Shown here piece after piece: positions 35,077-44,441 of a DNA stretch of 64,000 bases. A model generated the notes under the pieces. The model had not been told where the DNA came from. It was given only the letters and a program-made list of their open reading frames with translations, and did no database searches. How positions within the stretch are numbered: the first letter of the stretch is position 1; every line of letters starts with the position of its first letter. Origin of the DNA: Pseudomonadota bacterium (GTDB lineage Bacteria; Pseudomonadota; Gammaproteobacteria; Steroidobacterales; Steroidobacteraceae); the NCBI GenBank assembly GCA_016703895.1, contig JADJBE010000005.1, positions 186,001-250,000 of the forward strand, read 5' to 3'. The position numbers were made by a program, and so were the translations under genes.

Positions 35077-37598
35077 TCAGAACGAGTAGTTGACGCGGAT
35101 ACCGAAGTCCCGCTTGTCGAGCGGCGATACGGCGATGCCCTGCTTGGCTGACAGTAGCGGCGCCTGAAAAGGCGAGGAGAAGTCCGAGAACCGGGCACCG
35201 GTCATCCAAGCGTCTTCATCGGTCAGATTGCGGACATACGCCTCGACTCGATAGCGACCTGTATCAAAGCCAGCTCGCAAGTTAACCAGTGTGTACGCCT
35301 CCATGTAGGCGAGGTTGGACTCATCCGCAAAAGACTTACCCTGGTAATTGACGTCGAGTCGGACAAAGGAATCCACACTGCGCACTTGAAAGTTCTGCGT
35401 GGCCGAGACGCTGCCACTCCATTTCGGCTGTCGCGGGGTTTGCCGACCTTTCATCTGGTTGAAACCCGCTATCGGCTCGACGAAATTGAAGATGTAATCG
35501 TCATAGGTAGCGTCGATGTAGGCCAGAGTTGCCTGCACGGACAAATTGTCCGTCACCGCAAGACCTGACTCGAGCTCCAGCCCGTTGATCGTTGCGTCGC
35601 CTGGTAGCAGCACGCTGCGCGTCAGGAACAAGGGGACAAGAACGCCGCCAGCGTCTGGCGTCCGCTTTGGCGCGCCGACCACTTGGCCCTGCGCGGGATT
35701 ACAGCCGATGGTTCGCGCGGCAATCTCCGCCGCACGGCATGTTTCATTGATCGCGTAGGCGCTGCGCCCCTTGATGTTCTGCCACGTGTTGTGGAACAGC
35801 GCGAGACTGAATTGCAGCCGATCATCGAGCAGGCGCTGCTTCCACCCAAGCTCCCAGGCTTCCAGCGTCTCGGCGGGCAGCGATTCAGCCAAACGGGAAT
35901 CCTGGGCCAGGTACTGCGCGCGCTCCCTCTCGTCCGCGTTGATGAAGAATGTATTGAAGTCGCCGGCGATCTGTCCTTCGGAATAGCTCAAGTACAGGTT
36001 CGTATCCTGCAGCGGACGCCACCGCAGGATTGCGCGCGGCAGGAAGTCGTCGAAGGACTCGCGCAGCCTTACCCCGCCTGGGCTAATCAAGCCCGCGCCC
36101 TTGGTGAGCTCATCGCTCTGTTGCCGACCTTCAACGCTCAAGGTCAACGTGTCAAGAATGTCGAAATCAAACGCGGCGAAATAACCCACCACTTTCGTTT
36201 GATCCGCGCTCTGCGACAAGTTATTGGAGTTGAGGAGCACCCGACCCGTGCAGGTGGCCGGATCGTCGGTGAGGACCGTGGCAGTCGAGACGCACGATAT
36301 TGTCGTATCGCCGCCACCGCCGGACGAAATGAACTCCTGAGTGTAATAGTTAGCACCAATCAGCCAGCGGAATCGGCCACTTTGCGGACTAACCAGGCGC
36401 AGCTCGTAACTCTCGTCGTCCATCACCTGCGGATCGCGTGAAAAGAAAGAGATGCGATCCGTCATGTCGTAGTCGCGGATCCAATTGGCTTGCTGCTCAT
36501 TGCGTGCGACCGTCAACGCCAGGTTGTATTCGCCGATCTCGTAGTTGCCGCGAGACTCAAGCGTTCGGTGTTGCGCTTCATGCCGACTTCGGTGACCTGC
36601 GGAGCGCCAGCGACCAGCGTCGCTGGGTCGAGTTGTCCAGCAGCGATCACAGAATCCGGAATAATTGTGTTAGAGGACACGATTTGGCCTGTGAATACGC
36701 GCGCCGAGTCGATATCCGGTACTGGACCGCAGACGTAGCGCCGCGGCTGGCGCGGACCTTGAATCGTGTCGATCGTGAGCCCGGTGCAGTTGTCGTTCAG
36801 AATGCCCGAGATGAAGCCCTGCGCGGCTGGGCCGTCCCGATCCTCGGAGTATGCATAGCGCAGCTTCAACGATAGGGTGTCGATGGGTTGCCACAGCAGC
36901 ACGCCGTTCACCGTGCGGGTCTCTTCATCGCCGAGGCGACCACCATCGGTCGCCGACCACTGGCCGCGCTTGTCGTACAGGCGACCGCTCAGGCTGAACG
37001 AGAGTCGGTCTTCGACCAATGGCCCCTCGACGAACACACTGAAATCGTTGTTTTGGCGGCCACTCAACGACACCTGCGCGTCGCCCGAGAATTCCGTCAA
37101 GTCTGGATCACGAGTGATCAGGTTGACGGCACCGCCGAACGTATTGCGACCGAAGTACGCAGCCTGCGGCCCCTTGATGACTTCGACCCGCTCGAGGTCC
37201 ATCAAGGAGATCGAGGTGCCTCCGTTCAGCACGTAGATTCCATCGATGAACAGCGCGCCGGTGGCGAAGCTCGGCGAAAACTGCGCAGTGGTTAGGCCGC
37301 GGAACTGCAGCTGTGTGTTGTATCGACCGGGGACCTGATTGCCCTGATTGAAGAACTGAAACCCCGCCGTCAAAGCAGCAACGTCGTCCAGACCCCTTCG
37401 CACCGGCCTTGACTGGGTCCTCCTCCGTGAACGCCGAGATTGCGACGGGGACTTCAAAAGCGTCTCGTCGCGCTTGCGAGCCGTTACAGTGATCTCCTCC
37501 AGCGCTGCTGTTGCTTCTTGGGCGTGCAGCTCGGCGGTTTGGGTGAGGGCCACAGTGACCGCCAGTACGCTGCATAAGATGTGCTTTGACAATTTCAT
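35077..37598 (-). CDS. TonB-dependent outer-membrane receptor B, three frameshifts
   Basis: One receptor read across three indels. ATG at 37596-37598 behind GGGAG; signal peptide (ILCSVLAVTVALTQTAELHA), LEEITVTARKRDETLL. About 37455: frame change giving VPVAISAFTEEDPVKAGAKG. At the CCCC run 37393-37396 it returns (LDDVAALTAGFQFFNQG) and continues through VERVEVIKGPQAAYFGRNTF and GGAVNLITRDP. About 36553: change to NYEIGEYNLALTVARNEQQ, then the barrel to GIRVNYSF with terminal Phe. Similar to receptor A throughout. Each shift is one base, which favours sequencing error. Lies between the TPR protein and the hydrolase in one operon. Confidence 0.85.
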
Positions 37599-37636
37599 TT
37601 CTCCCGGCAGGATCCTCTGATCGCCGTCTGTGTAAT

Positions 37637-38239
37637 CTATGGTGTGGATACGGGCGTCGACCGCGCGCTCAACCGGCTGCGCAGCTTTTCGATTCGCCCG
37701 GCCGAGGCCGTGAGCGTCACGTGCTCTTCCGCAAGCCGCATGGCATGCTCGAGATCGCCAGCAGTCAGTTTGTAAGAGCACTTCTCGAAGCGCCCATCGA
37801 GCGCCTTTTCCACGAGATGCGCACCCGACCAGGGGTGCTCGAGCGCGACGCCGCGCAGGAATAGCTCGCCCGCACGACAATCGTCACGCTTGGTGTTGCC
37901 GTCCGCCAGTATGAAGCCGAGCACGAATACGGCCTGCGGATAGCCCGCGTCAGCGGCAATCCTGAGATGCTGCAGGCTTTCCTCAACCTTGGCGGAGTAA
38001 TAGAGCACGCGAGCCAGATGGTATTGGGACCGCGCTCGGCGCGAATCCGCTGCGACTGCCGCACGGCAGGCCGTCTCCGCTGCGGCCAGGTCAATTTCCT
38101 TTGTTTCGAGCCCCGCAGTGTTGCGGTTGGGGTCATCAGGGTGGGTGGCCAAGCGGTCACATAGCGTGACTTCCGCGCTGGCGGTATGCGACAGCAGCAG
38201 CGTCGCGACTATAGCTATAGTCCTCGCCAAGTTTGGCAT
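37637..38239 (-). CDS. Secreted TPR/Sel1-like repeat protein (module B)
   Basis: 200 residues from the ATG at 38237-38239, nine bases after GGGAG; an ATG at 38255-38257 in frame is less well placed. Signal peptide (ARTIAIVATLLLSHTASAE), then LCDRLATHPDDPNRNTAGL, AAETACRAAVAADSRRARS, QYHLARVLYYSAKVEESLQ, GYPQAVFVLGFILADGNTK, a degenerate TPR/Sel1 array with conserved Cys residues. Paralogous to 29449-30090. First gene of the operon TPR-receptor B-hydrolase; its promoter region holds palindrome 2. Presumably a periplasmic partner of the receptor system; no enzymatic motif seen. Confidence 0.75.
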   Translation of the reverse strand: MPNLARTIAIVATLLLSHTASAEVTLCDRLATHPDDPNRNTAGLETKEIDLAAAETACRAAVAADSRRARSQYHLARVLYYSAKVEESLQHLRIAADAGYPQAVFVLGFILADGNTKRDDCRAGELFLRGVALEHPWSGAHLVEKALDGRFEKCSYKLTAGDLEHAMRLAEEHVTLTASAGRIEKLRSRLSARSTPVSTP

Positions 38240-38309
38240 GTACATTGTCTCCCTCATTGAGCGGCGATCCCCGTCCCACCTTTTTTACTGCCTCGATGTA
38301 AGCGACACT

Positions 38310-38328
38310 ACTACCGGATTCGGTAGGT
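38310..38328. promoter_or_regulatory. lux-box-like palindrome 2
   Basis: ACTACCGGATTCGGTAGGT, differing by one base from 32521-32539 and with the same flanks (CACT before, TTC after). It lies ~70 bp upstream of the TPR gene on one side and ~54 bp upstream of the LuxR-type gene on the other. The position suggests that the regulator controls both its own transcription and the receptor operon. Confidence 0.6.
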
Positions 38329-38381
38329 TTTCCGGCTGCCGACCCAGCTGACCTGGCAATTCCCCGGAGACAGGAGCGCAG

Positions 38382-39168
38382 ATGGATCTTCCCGTACGAG
38401 ACATAGTCGATCAGCTGACGTCATCGGCCAACGCCCACGACTGCCTCGACATCTTGGCGGCAACGCCGCAGCGCCTGGGTTTCGACATTGTCGGGTTTCG
38501 GGAAGAACTTGATCGGCCCATCGCGCCACAACTTTCAAAGATTGGTGCGCGGGATGGTCGTTTCGGCTGGCCAAGCGGCTTCATGAGCCGGCTGGATCGC
38601 GGAAAACCTTGGTCGCCACTTCCTAATCGATCGCCTCATGCGCAAGACCAGCGCGTCTTGCCACTGGACGCTGCCTGCCCCTCAGCAGTCGCTTCCGGCG
38701 ATGGAGTTCACCAGTCGTCAGCGTCACAGCATGGAATACATGCGCAAGTTCGATATCCAGCAGGGGCTAACGATCCCGGTGCGACTACCCTTCGACCGCA
38801 CCGGCTGCGTCACCTGGTTCGCAGCGGCAGATAATCGCGTGACGTTTGATCGTCCGCTCGTCGAGCACTTGCAAATTGCGGTGCAACGGTTCTTCGATGG
38901 CATCGACCGCTCCCGTCTGTGGATCGCAACCTCCCCCCTATCACCACGCGAAACGGAATGCTTGCATTGGGCCGCCCGTGGCTTGAGCGACAAGAACATA
39001 GCGCGCTTGATCGACCGCTCGGCCGACACCGTCACTTTTCATGTCCGATCGTCGATCCGCAAGCTGGACGCAGTGAACAGAACGCACGCGGTCGCGCTGG
39101 CGGTGCGCGCTTCACTTATCGAACCAACCGATCTCGAGCCAAGTCCCGTTCCGAATCCTCGCAATTGA
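38382..39168 (+). CDS. LuxR-family regulator with autoinducer-binding-like domain, one frameshift
   Basis: ATG at 38382. The N-terminal domain reads DLPVRDIVDQLTSSANAHDC, LGFDIVGFREE, then at about 38588 (extra C) shifts frame to GWIAENLGRHFLIDRLMRK, CHWTLP, FDIQQGLTIPVRLPFDRTG. Against TraR-type domains, the Trp57, Asp70, Trp85 and Gly113 equivalents can be placed (GW, LID, CHW, QQG), but the Tyr61 equivalent is Asn. The C-terminal GerE helix-turn-helix is complete: LSPRETECLHWAARGLSDKN, TVTFHVRSSIRKLDAVNRTH. No luxI gene is present, so this is a LuxR solo whose ligand may not be an acyl-homoserine lactone. Likely binds the two palindromes. Confidence 0.85.
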
Positions 39169-40517
39169 AGATCAGACGCGCGTCGCGCCTCTCGACGCGT
39201 TTGGCCTATGGAGTCGGCCAAGCTGCGGAAGGTATCAAGGTCGCTGCGCTCGGCGGCCTGTTGTTCTTTACTATCATCAGGTCCTCGGGCTTTCGAGCCT
39301 TGCAACAGCAGTCGCATTGTTCTTTGGGATGCTCGGCGACACGATCGGTGGAATTGTCGCAGGCAGTATCTCCGACCGCTTGAAACACCGCCGCGGGCAA
39401 CGACACCCGCTCATGTTAGCGGCGACACTACCAACCTGTTTGGCGCCAGTGGCTCTTTCTGGCCGCCGGTCGACCGCTCGAGCGAGAGACTCTGTTGTTC
39501 TTCTGGCTCGCCGGCTGGGTGCTCGTCTGTCGCGTCGGCATGACCTTCTTTCGTGTGCCCCACTTCGCGCTCGGCGCAGACATGGCCGATACGCCAAATG
39601 CGAAAACGACGAATGTCGCGTTTCGTCAGTTCTTTCACGTGCTCGGTGGCATATTGGTGTTTTGGATAGCGCGGGAGCTGATGGTCCCCACACCCGAATT
39701 TCCGATAGCCCAGACCAATCCAGAGCACTATCCGCTGCTGTCGCTCATCTGCGCTGTAAGCGCCCTGCTGGCGATGCTGATCGCGACGGTCGGCACTTAT
39801 GGCGTGGCGCTAGCAACCGTCAAACCGAACGAGTCATCCGACGCGGGTCATGGCTCGCTTACGCGGCTTGCTATCGATTTCAAACACACACTAAGACCCC
39901 GAGCGTTTCGGCAATTGGTTATCTGCATCGGCGCATTTGCTATTGCGGCTGGCATTCAACGCGCCACGGAGTTGTATCTCGCCAGCTACTTTTGGGGTTT
40001 GACCACATCGCGCGCCATGCTATTGCCGATTGCCACACTCGTCGGCTCCCTTGTCGGCATTGTGTTCTGGACGCTGATAAGCCGGAGAATCGAGAAACGC
40101 AGCTGTTACATCGGCGGGGTACTAACGTATGCCATCGTTGCGATTGCGTTGCCTGCGGCCAACGTGCTCGGCGTGCTGCCGCCGACTGAAGCGGATGCTT
40201 TTGCGATGATCGTAATTGGCGGCACTGTCTTAGCCGGCCTACTAGCCGCCGCACCGACGGTGCTCGTTGGGGCGATGATCGCAGACGTCATCGACGCGGA
40301 CGAGCGCAACAGCGGACGACGGCGGGCCGCAAGTTTCTTTGCGACGGCAGCCTTCGTCGCAAAGCCGGCCCTCGCGCTGTCGCTTCTGCTCGCTGGAGCG
40401 CTGCTCGCTGGGGCCGGGGTCAGCAGCGATGAGCTGCCGTCACAAAATGTATCGACAATACTCGGGTTGGCGGTCGGCTCGACCATCACGTTTTTGCTGT
40501 TGTCGCCGCCCTACTGA
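39165..40517 (+). CDS. GPH/MFS-type symporter, two frameshifts
   Basis: Probable TTG start at 39165-39167, overlapping the LuxR stop (TTGA). It reads LSTRLAYGVGQAAEGIK and LGGLLFF; one T is missing at 39267-39269, after which YYHQVLGLSSLATAVALFFG, GDTIGGIVAGSISDRLKHRR follows. At the TTT 39455-39457 frame changes again to LAAGRPLERETLLFFWLAGW. The remainder (RVPHFALGADM, TPNAKTTNVAFRQF, ISRRIEKRSCYIGGVLTYAI) matches glycoside-pentoside-hexuronide:cation symporters, with ~12 helices. An inner-membrane importer for whatever the outer-membrane receptors bring in is the natural guess. Coupled to luxR. Confidence 0.8.
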
Positions 40518-40604
40518 TGCGGAACTTCAATCCCAACGCGTCCGTCTGACCGACAAACGTCTAAGACGTCAGCCGCCGCCGGACACGTACAGAATACCGC
40601 GCCC

Positions 40605-41739
40605 CTATTTCTCCTCTCGCGGAGCGCTCAACCAGCGACTCACCTTGTCGACCAGTTGCTTCATGTCCTCGTTGGTCTGCGGCAGTTCCTTTGGCGGCAG
40701 ATCGAGGTGATTGAGCGGCACTTCCTGCCGATACTGCTCGAACACGGGCTGCACCACTTCGAGCGGATAGCGAGGAATGCTCCGACCCCTGCGGAACTCG
40801 GCGATCGGTATTTCCGCTTCAATCACACTGTCGTTGTTACTGGGATCTTCGGCGAGCACCTTGCCGCGAGCATCGACAATCAACGAGCCGCCGCCGTAGC
40901 TCGCCGGCACACCGGATTCCGGCGGAAAGGTGATGTTAGACATCGCGGAGTACATATTGTTATACATCGCGATCGCCTGGACATCCGTCTTCCAGAAGAG
41001 CGTCGCGGTCCGCAACATGATTTCGGTGCCGCGCATCGCGTAGGCCGCAAACACAAAAGGATCAAGCTGGACGGTACTCACAGCAATGTTGCCGTACTCG
41101 GTCTGTAGTACCGGGAACTCTTCCTCGATACCGTACATTGCGCGGTACTTGTCCCGCACATTCTCAATCGTTGTGGTCGGGATTTCTTCCTTATTGAGTC
41201 GTAGCACGTTACGCGTTTTCCAGAAGACCTTCTTGATCTTGCCATCGCGACCAATGACCGGATTCAGGCTGATGATGTGACCCGGCCAGGCGGCATCGGT
41301 CGCATAGCTGCCGAATACCACGTAGGTATCGCAAGCCTTGGCCAATTCGCCAATCCGATCGGTCTCAGGCCCCGGAATCTGGATCGTGAACTTCAACTTC
41401 TCCGCGCGCGTGCCCGACGAATAGCCAGTCAACGGGAAACTCATTGAACAGAATGAAGTCCGGCTTTTTGCCGGTGGTGCACGCTTGATTGATCCAGTGC
41501 GCCATCCGCTCGACGTTGGTCGCCAGCCCTTCTGCGATCGACGAAGCCTTCTGCAGGTTAACTGGCGAGTTCTGCACGACCTTAACAACAACGACATCCT
41601 TTTGGAGCGGTATCGTTGGATAGCTACCATCCGGTCGCACGAGCTGCGGCGCCGCTTTGTCCGCCGCCAAGGACGGCTCGCCTATTGCAATCGCCGCAAG
41701 TAGAACGACTCCAAAGGTCGCCATTAGGAATCGCCGCAT
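40605..41739 (-). CDS. Exported nitrilase-superfamily protein lacking the catalytic Cys, one frameshift
   Basis: ATG at 41737-41739 behind GGAGATAAC. Signal peptide (FLMATFGVVLLAAIAIGEPS). It reads DVVVVKVVQNSPVNLQKA, KPDFILFNEFP, then a shift at GGG 41434-41436 to LTGYSSGTRAEKLKFTIQ. The nitrilase Glu (FNEFP) and Lys (KKVFWKTRN) are present. Where the Cys should be, the segment is YGNIAVSTVQLDPFVFAAY with no Cys in reach. C-terminal ASYGGGSLIVDARGKVLAED is typical. Export is unusual for this superfamily. Convergent with the transporter gene. Could be a binding protein or use a different residue; not explained by one-base error, since the aligned Val/Gln codons are more than one change from a Cys codon. 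Confidence 0.8.
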
Positions 41740-41901
41740 GATGTTATCTCCGAATAGGTTTGCGCCAATCTGACACAGTGTGCTGGGTTCTCGTCTGCCG
41801 ATCAATCAGCCCAATTGTGGCGTCCGCGCAAAACTGAGGTGTCTTGCTGCGCGTTGCGGTCTATCCCTATTTACACTGTTTGTTCGGACAATGTACATGG
41901 T

Positions 41902-41917
41902 TTACTGGGTAAAGTAA
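41902..41917. promoter_or_regulatory. Inverted repeat upstream of receptor C
   Basis: TTACTGGGTAAAGTAA: perfect 5-bp arms (TTACT/AGTAA) with a six-base spacer, the same geometry as the two lux-box-like sites but different arms. It lies ~68 bp before the receptor C start in a 245-bp intergenic region shared with the divergent nitrilase gene. A possible operator; no protein assigned. Confidence 0.4.
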
Positions 41918-41984
41918 CCGAGCAAATCCCCGCCCATGACCCTGTTTGGTCCGGGCAACAGAAACATCTGAGGAGTTTCATTCA

Positions 41985-44351
41985 ATGGCAGCCGCATTAA
42001 GGCATTACGCGCGAGTCGCGGCAATCGCACTGACCAGTTTGACAATCGCGGGATACGGCATGCTTGCCGTCGCGCAGGATGCACCTGCCGGCGGCAAAGT
42101 GCTCCAGGGCCTCGAAGAGGTGACCGTTACCGCGCAACGTCGCGAAGAAGCGGCGCAGACCGTGCCGCTGGCTATCACTGCACTCTCAGCAGACATGCTC
42201 GAGCGGCAGCAGATCCGCAGTATCGCGCAGCTAGACCAAGTCGTGCCGAACATTGTGATGAACGAGGCCACTGGCACGAGCAGCGCCTCGAAGATCTTTC
42301 TGCGCGGCGTCGGTGAGGACGAATCGTTCTTTACGGCCGATACACCCGTGGGCATCTACGTTGACGACGTGTATATCGCGCGCCAGACCGGCGCGATGTT
42401 CGACTTGTTCGACATCGAGCGACTTGAAGTCCTGCGCGGGCCGCAGGGTACGCTATATGGCCGTAACACCTCGGCCGGCGCCGTCAAGCTCGTCTCGAAG
42501 ATGCCGACGCTCGGCGAATTCCGCGGCCAGGGCGAAGTGACTGTCGGCAACTACAGCCGCTTCGATGTGCGTGCCACGGGCAATATGCCCATCGGCGATA
42601 CGGTCGCGCTGCAAGGCGCGGTGCTCATGCGTACCCGCGATGGTTACACGCGCAATACTTTTGATGGCAAGGACGTCAATGACAAAGACGTCAAGGGCGC
42701 GCGCCTATCGCTACTTGCCGAGCCAACCGACCGGTTCCGCGCGCTGCTCGTCGCCGACTACATCCGCGAGCGCTCCACCCCCGGCTACGCGGTGCCGCTG
42801 ACACTTAACGCGCTGCGCGATCCACTGCCCGACGCTGTGCCACGCACCGGCGACTTCTTTGTCACCAACTCCGATATCCAAGCCCCGACCAACGATCTCG
42901 ACCAGTGGGGCCTATCGGCCACACTCGAGTTCGATGCGACTGACGAACTGACGCTCAAGTCAATCACGTCATACCGCGCAATGGAAAACCTGCTGTATCT
43001 CGATGCCGACGCAGACGTACTGGCACCGCCGCCGTCAATCACCGGCCGGTTCCATCTTTTCCAGGATCAACGACAGTATCAGATCAGCGAGGAACTGCAG
43101 GCGCTGGGCAAACTCGTGGACGGCCGTCTGCGCTACGTCGCCGGCTTGTACTTCTTCCGCGAAAACAACAAACAAGACACGCGCTCGGTTGTCGGTCTGC
43201 CGCCTTTCATCGGACTACCAATCGGAATCGCGGGCCGCTTGGACCTAACCAACACGGCGCGCGAGGAGATGACGACCGACGCCTATGCAGCATTCGTCAG
43301 TGGCACCTACGAACTCACCGACAAATTGTCCGTAACGGCCGGCTTGCGCTACACCCGCGAGAGCAAGGAGTTCAGCAACAACGTCTTGTTGCCAAACGGG
43401 TCGCAACAAGTCGTTTGCATCAACAGCACGGGTGCCGCACCCGTCCAGGCAGCTGCAGCACCGTGTACGCCGGCGCAGGTGGGTCTGGGATTCTTCAACT
43501 ACACCAATGCAAGCACGTTCGACCGGACCTGGGACGATACGACCCCGCGCGTCGTCCTGGATTACAAACTTACCGACCGCGCACTCGCGTACATCTCGGC
43601 CGCCAAGGGCTTCAAGGGTGGCACGACCTCAGGACGCGACACCGCGGCGCTGCGCAATCTGCTGCGTATCGTCGGCGACCCGGAGACCAACTGGAGCTAT
43701 GAGGTTGGCATCAAGGCCGACTGGCTTGATCGCCGCTTGCGCACCAACGCGGCGGTGTTCCGCAATGAGTACGCGGGCTTGCAGTTCGGTGTCACGACGC
43801 CCGATGGCGGGTTTGGTCGTATCAACGCTGGCGACGCGAAGATCGACGGTTTCGAACTCGAAGTCACTGCCGTGCCGATCGAGGGCCTTGAACTAAACGC
43901 GTCTGTCGGTCTGCTCGACAGCGAATACACGAAGTGGACAGCAGCGTTGTCGACCTGCACGGCGCAACGAGGCCTCACCACCGTCGAGCAATACCTTGCG
44001 TTGCCGTTGAAGCAGGCGCCGGACTGGAGCTATCGAGTCGGAGCCAACTACTCACATGATTTGGGTCAACGCGGCGTTGTCTCGGTCGGCGCTGACTACT
44101 CGGCCAAAGACGACCACTATAACAACCTCTGTGGTACCGAGGGCATTCGCGTCACGGACTATGAATTCGTGAATGCGCAGCTGCGCTGGGAGAGTGCCGC
44201 TGGCAACACGTTGGTGACCTTGGCGGGTAACAACCTGACGGATGCCGAGGTGTTCAACGGCGGCTTCGACTTCGGCCGCTCACTCGGCTTTGCCGCTGGG
44301 TTTCTCTATGCGCCGCGAACTTGGTCGCTGTCGCTCCGCTACGACTTCTGA
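41985..44351 (+). CDS. TonB-dependent outer-membrane receptor C
   Basis: 788 residues from the ATG at 41985, with GAGGAG ten bases upstream. Signal peptide (VAAIALTSLTIAGYGMLAVA), TonB-box-like LEEVTVTAQRREEAAQ, plug motifs (PLAITALSADMLERQQI, FLRGVGEDESFFTADTP, IERLEVLRGPQGTLYGRNT), barrel ending WSLSLRYDF. Of the iron-complex-type/catabolite receptor class, less similar to receptors A and B than they are to each other. No frameshifts. Followed by a strong hairpin at 44375-44404. It stands divergently from the nitrilase gene, so it may belong to the same substrate system. Confidence 0.93.
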   Translation: MAAALRHYARVAAIALTSLTIAGYGMLAVAQDAPAGGKVLQGLEEVTVTAQRREEAAQTVPLAITALSADMLERQQIRSIAQLDQVVPNIVMNEATGTSSASKIFLRGVGEDESFFTADTPVGIYVDDVYIARQTGAMFDLFDIERLEVLRGPQGTLYGRNTSAGAVKLVSKMPTLGEFRGQGEVTVGNYSRFDVRATGNMPIGDTVALQGAVLMRTRDGYTRNTFDGKDVNDKDVKGARLSLLAEPTDRFRALLVADYIRERSTPGYAVPLTLNALRDPLPDAVPRTGDFFVTNSDIQAPTNDLDQWGLSATLEFDATDELTLKSITSYRAMENLLYLDADADVLAPPPSITGRFHLFQDQRQYQISEELQALGKLVDGRLRYVAGLYFFRENNKQDTRSVVGLPPFIGLPIGIAGRLDLTNTAREEMTTDAYAAFVSGTYELTDKLSVTAGLRYTRESKEFSNNVLLPNGSQQVVCINSTGAAPVQAAAAPCTPAQVGLGFFNYTNASTFDRTWDDTTPRVVLDYKLTDRALAYISAAKGFKGGTTSGRDTAALRNLLRIVGDPETNWSYEVGIKADWLDRRLRTNAAVFRNEYAGLQFGVTTPDGGFGRINAGDAKIDGFELEVTAVPIEGLELNASVGLLDSEYTKWTAALSTCTAQRGLTTVEQYLALPLKQAPDWSYRVGANYSHDLGQRGVVSVGADYSAKDDHYNNLCGTEGIRVTDYEFVNAQLRWESAAGNTLVTLAGNNLTDAEVFNGGFDFGRSLGFAAGFLYAPRTWSLSLRYDF

Positions 44352-44374
44352 TATCAGCGCTACGCAGGACAAGT

Positions 44375-44404
44375 GCCGGGCCGGGGAATGCTCTCCGGCC
44401 CGGC
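44375..44404 (+). terminator. GC-rich hairpin after receptor C
   Basis: GCCGGGCCGG and CCGGCCCGGC form a perfect 10-bp stem around a 10-base loop, 24 bp after the receptor stop. The following sequence (GCCTTATATT) has only short T runs, so it is an imperfect intrinsic terminator. It separates the receptor from gdhA. Confidence 0.6.
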
Positions 44405-44441
44405 GCCTTATATTGGCCATGTTGAATAAGAGAATCCAGCG

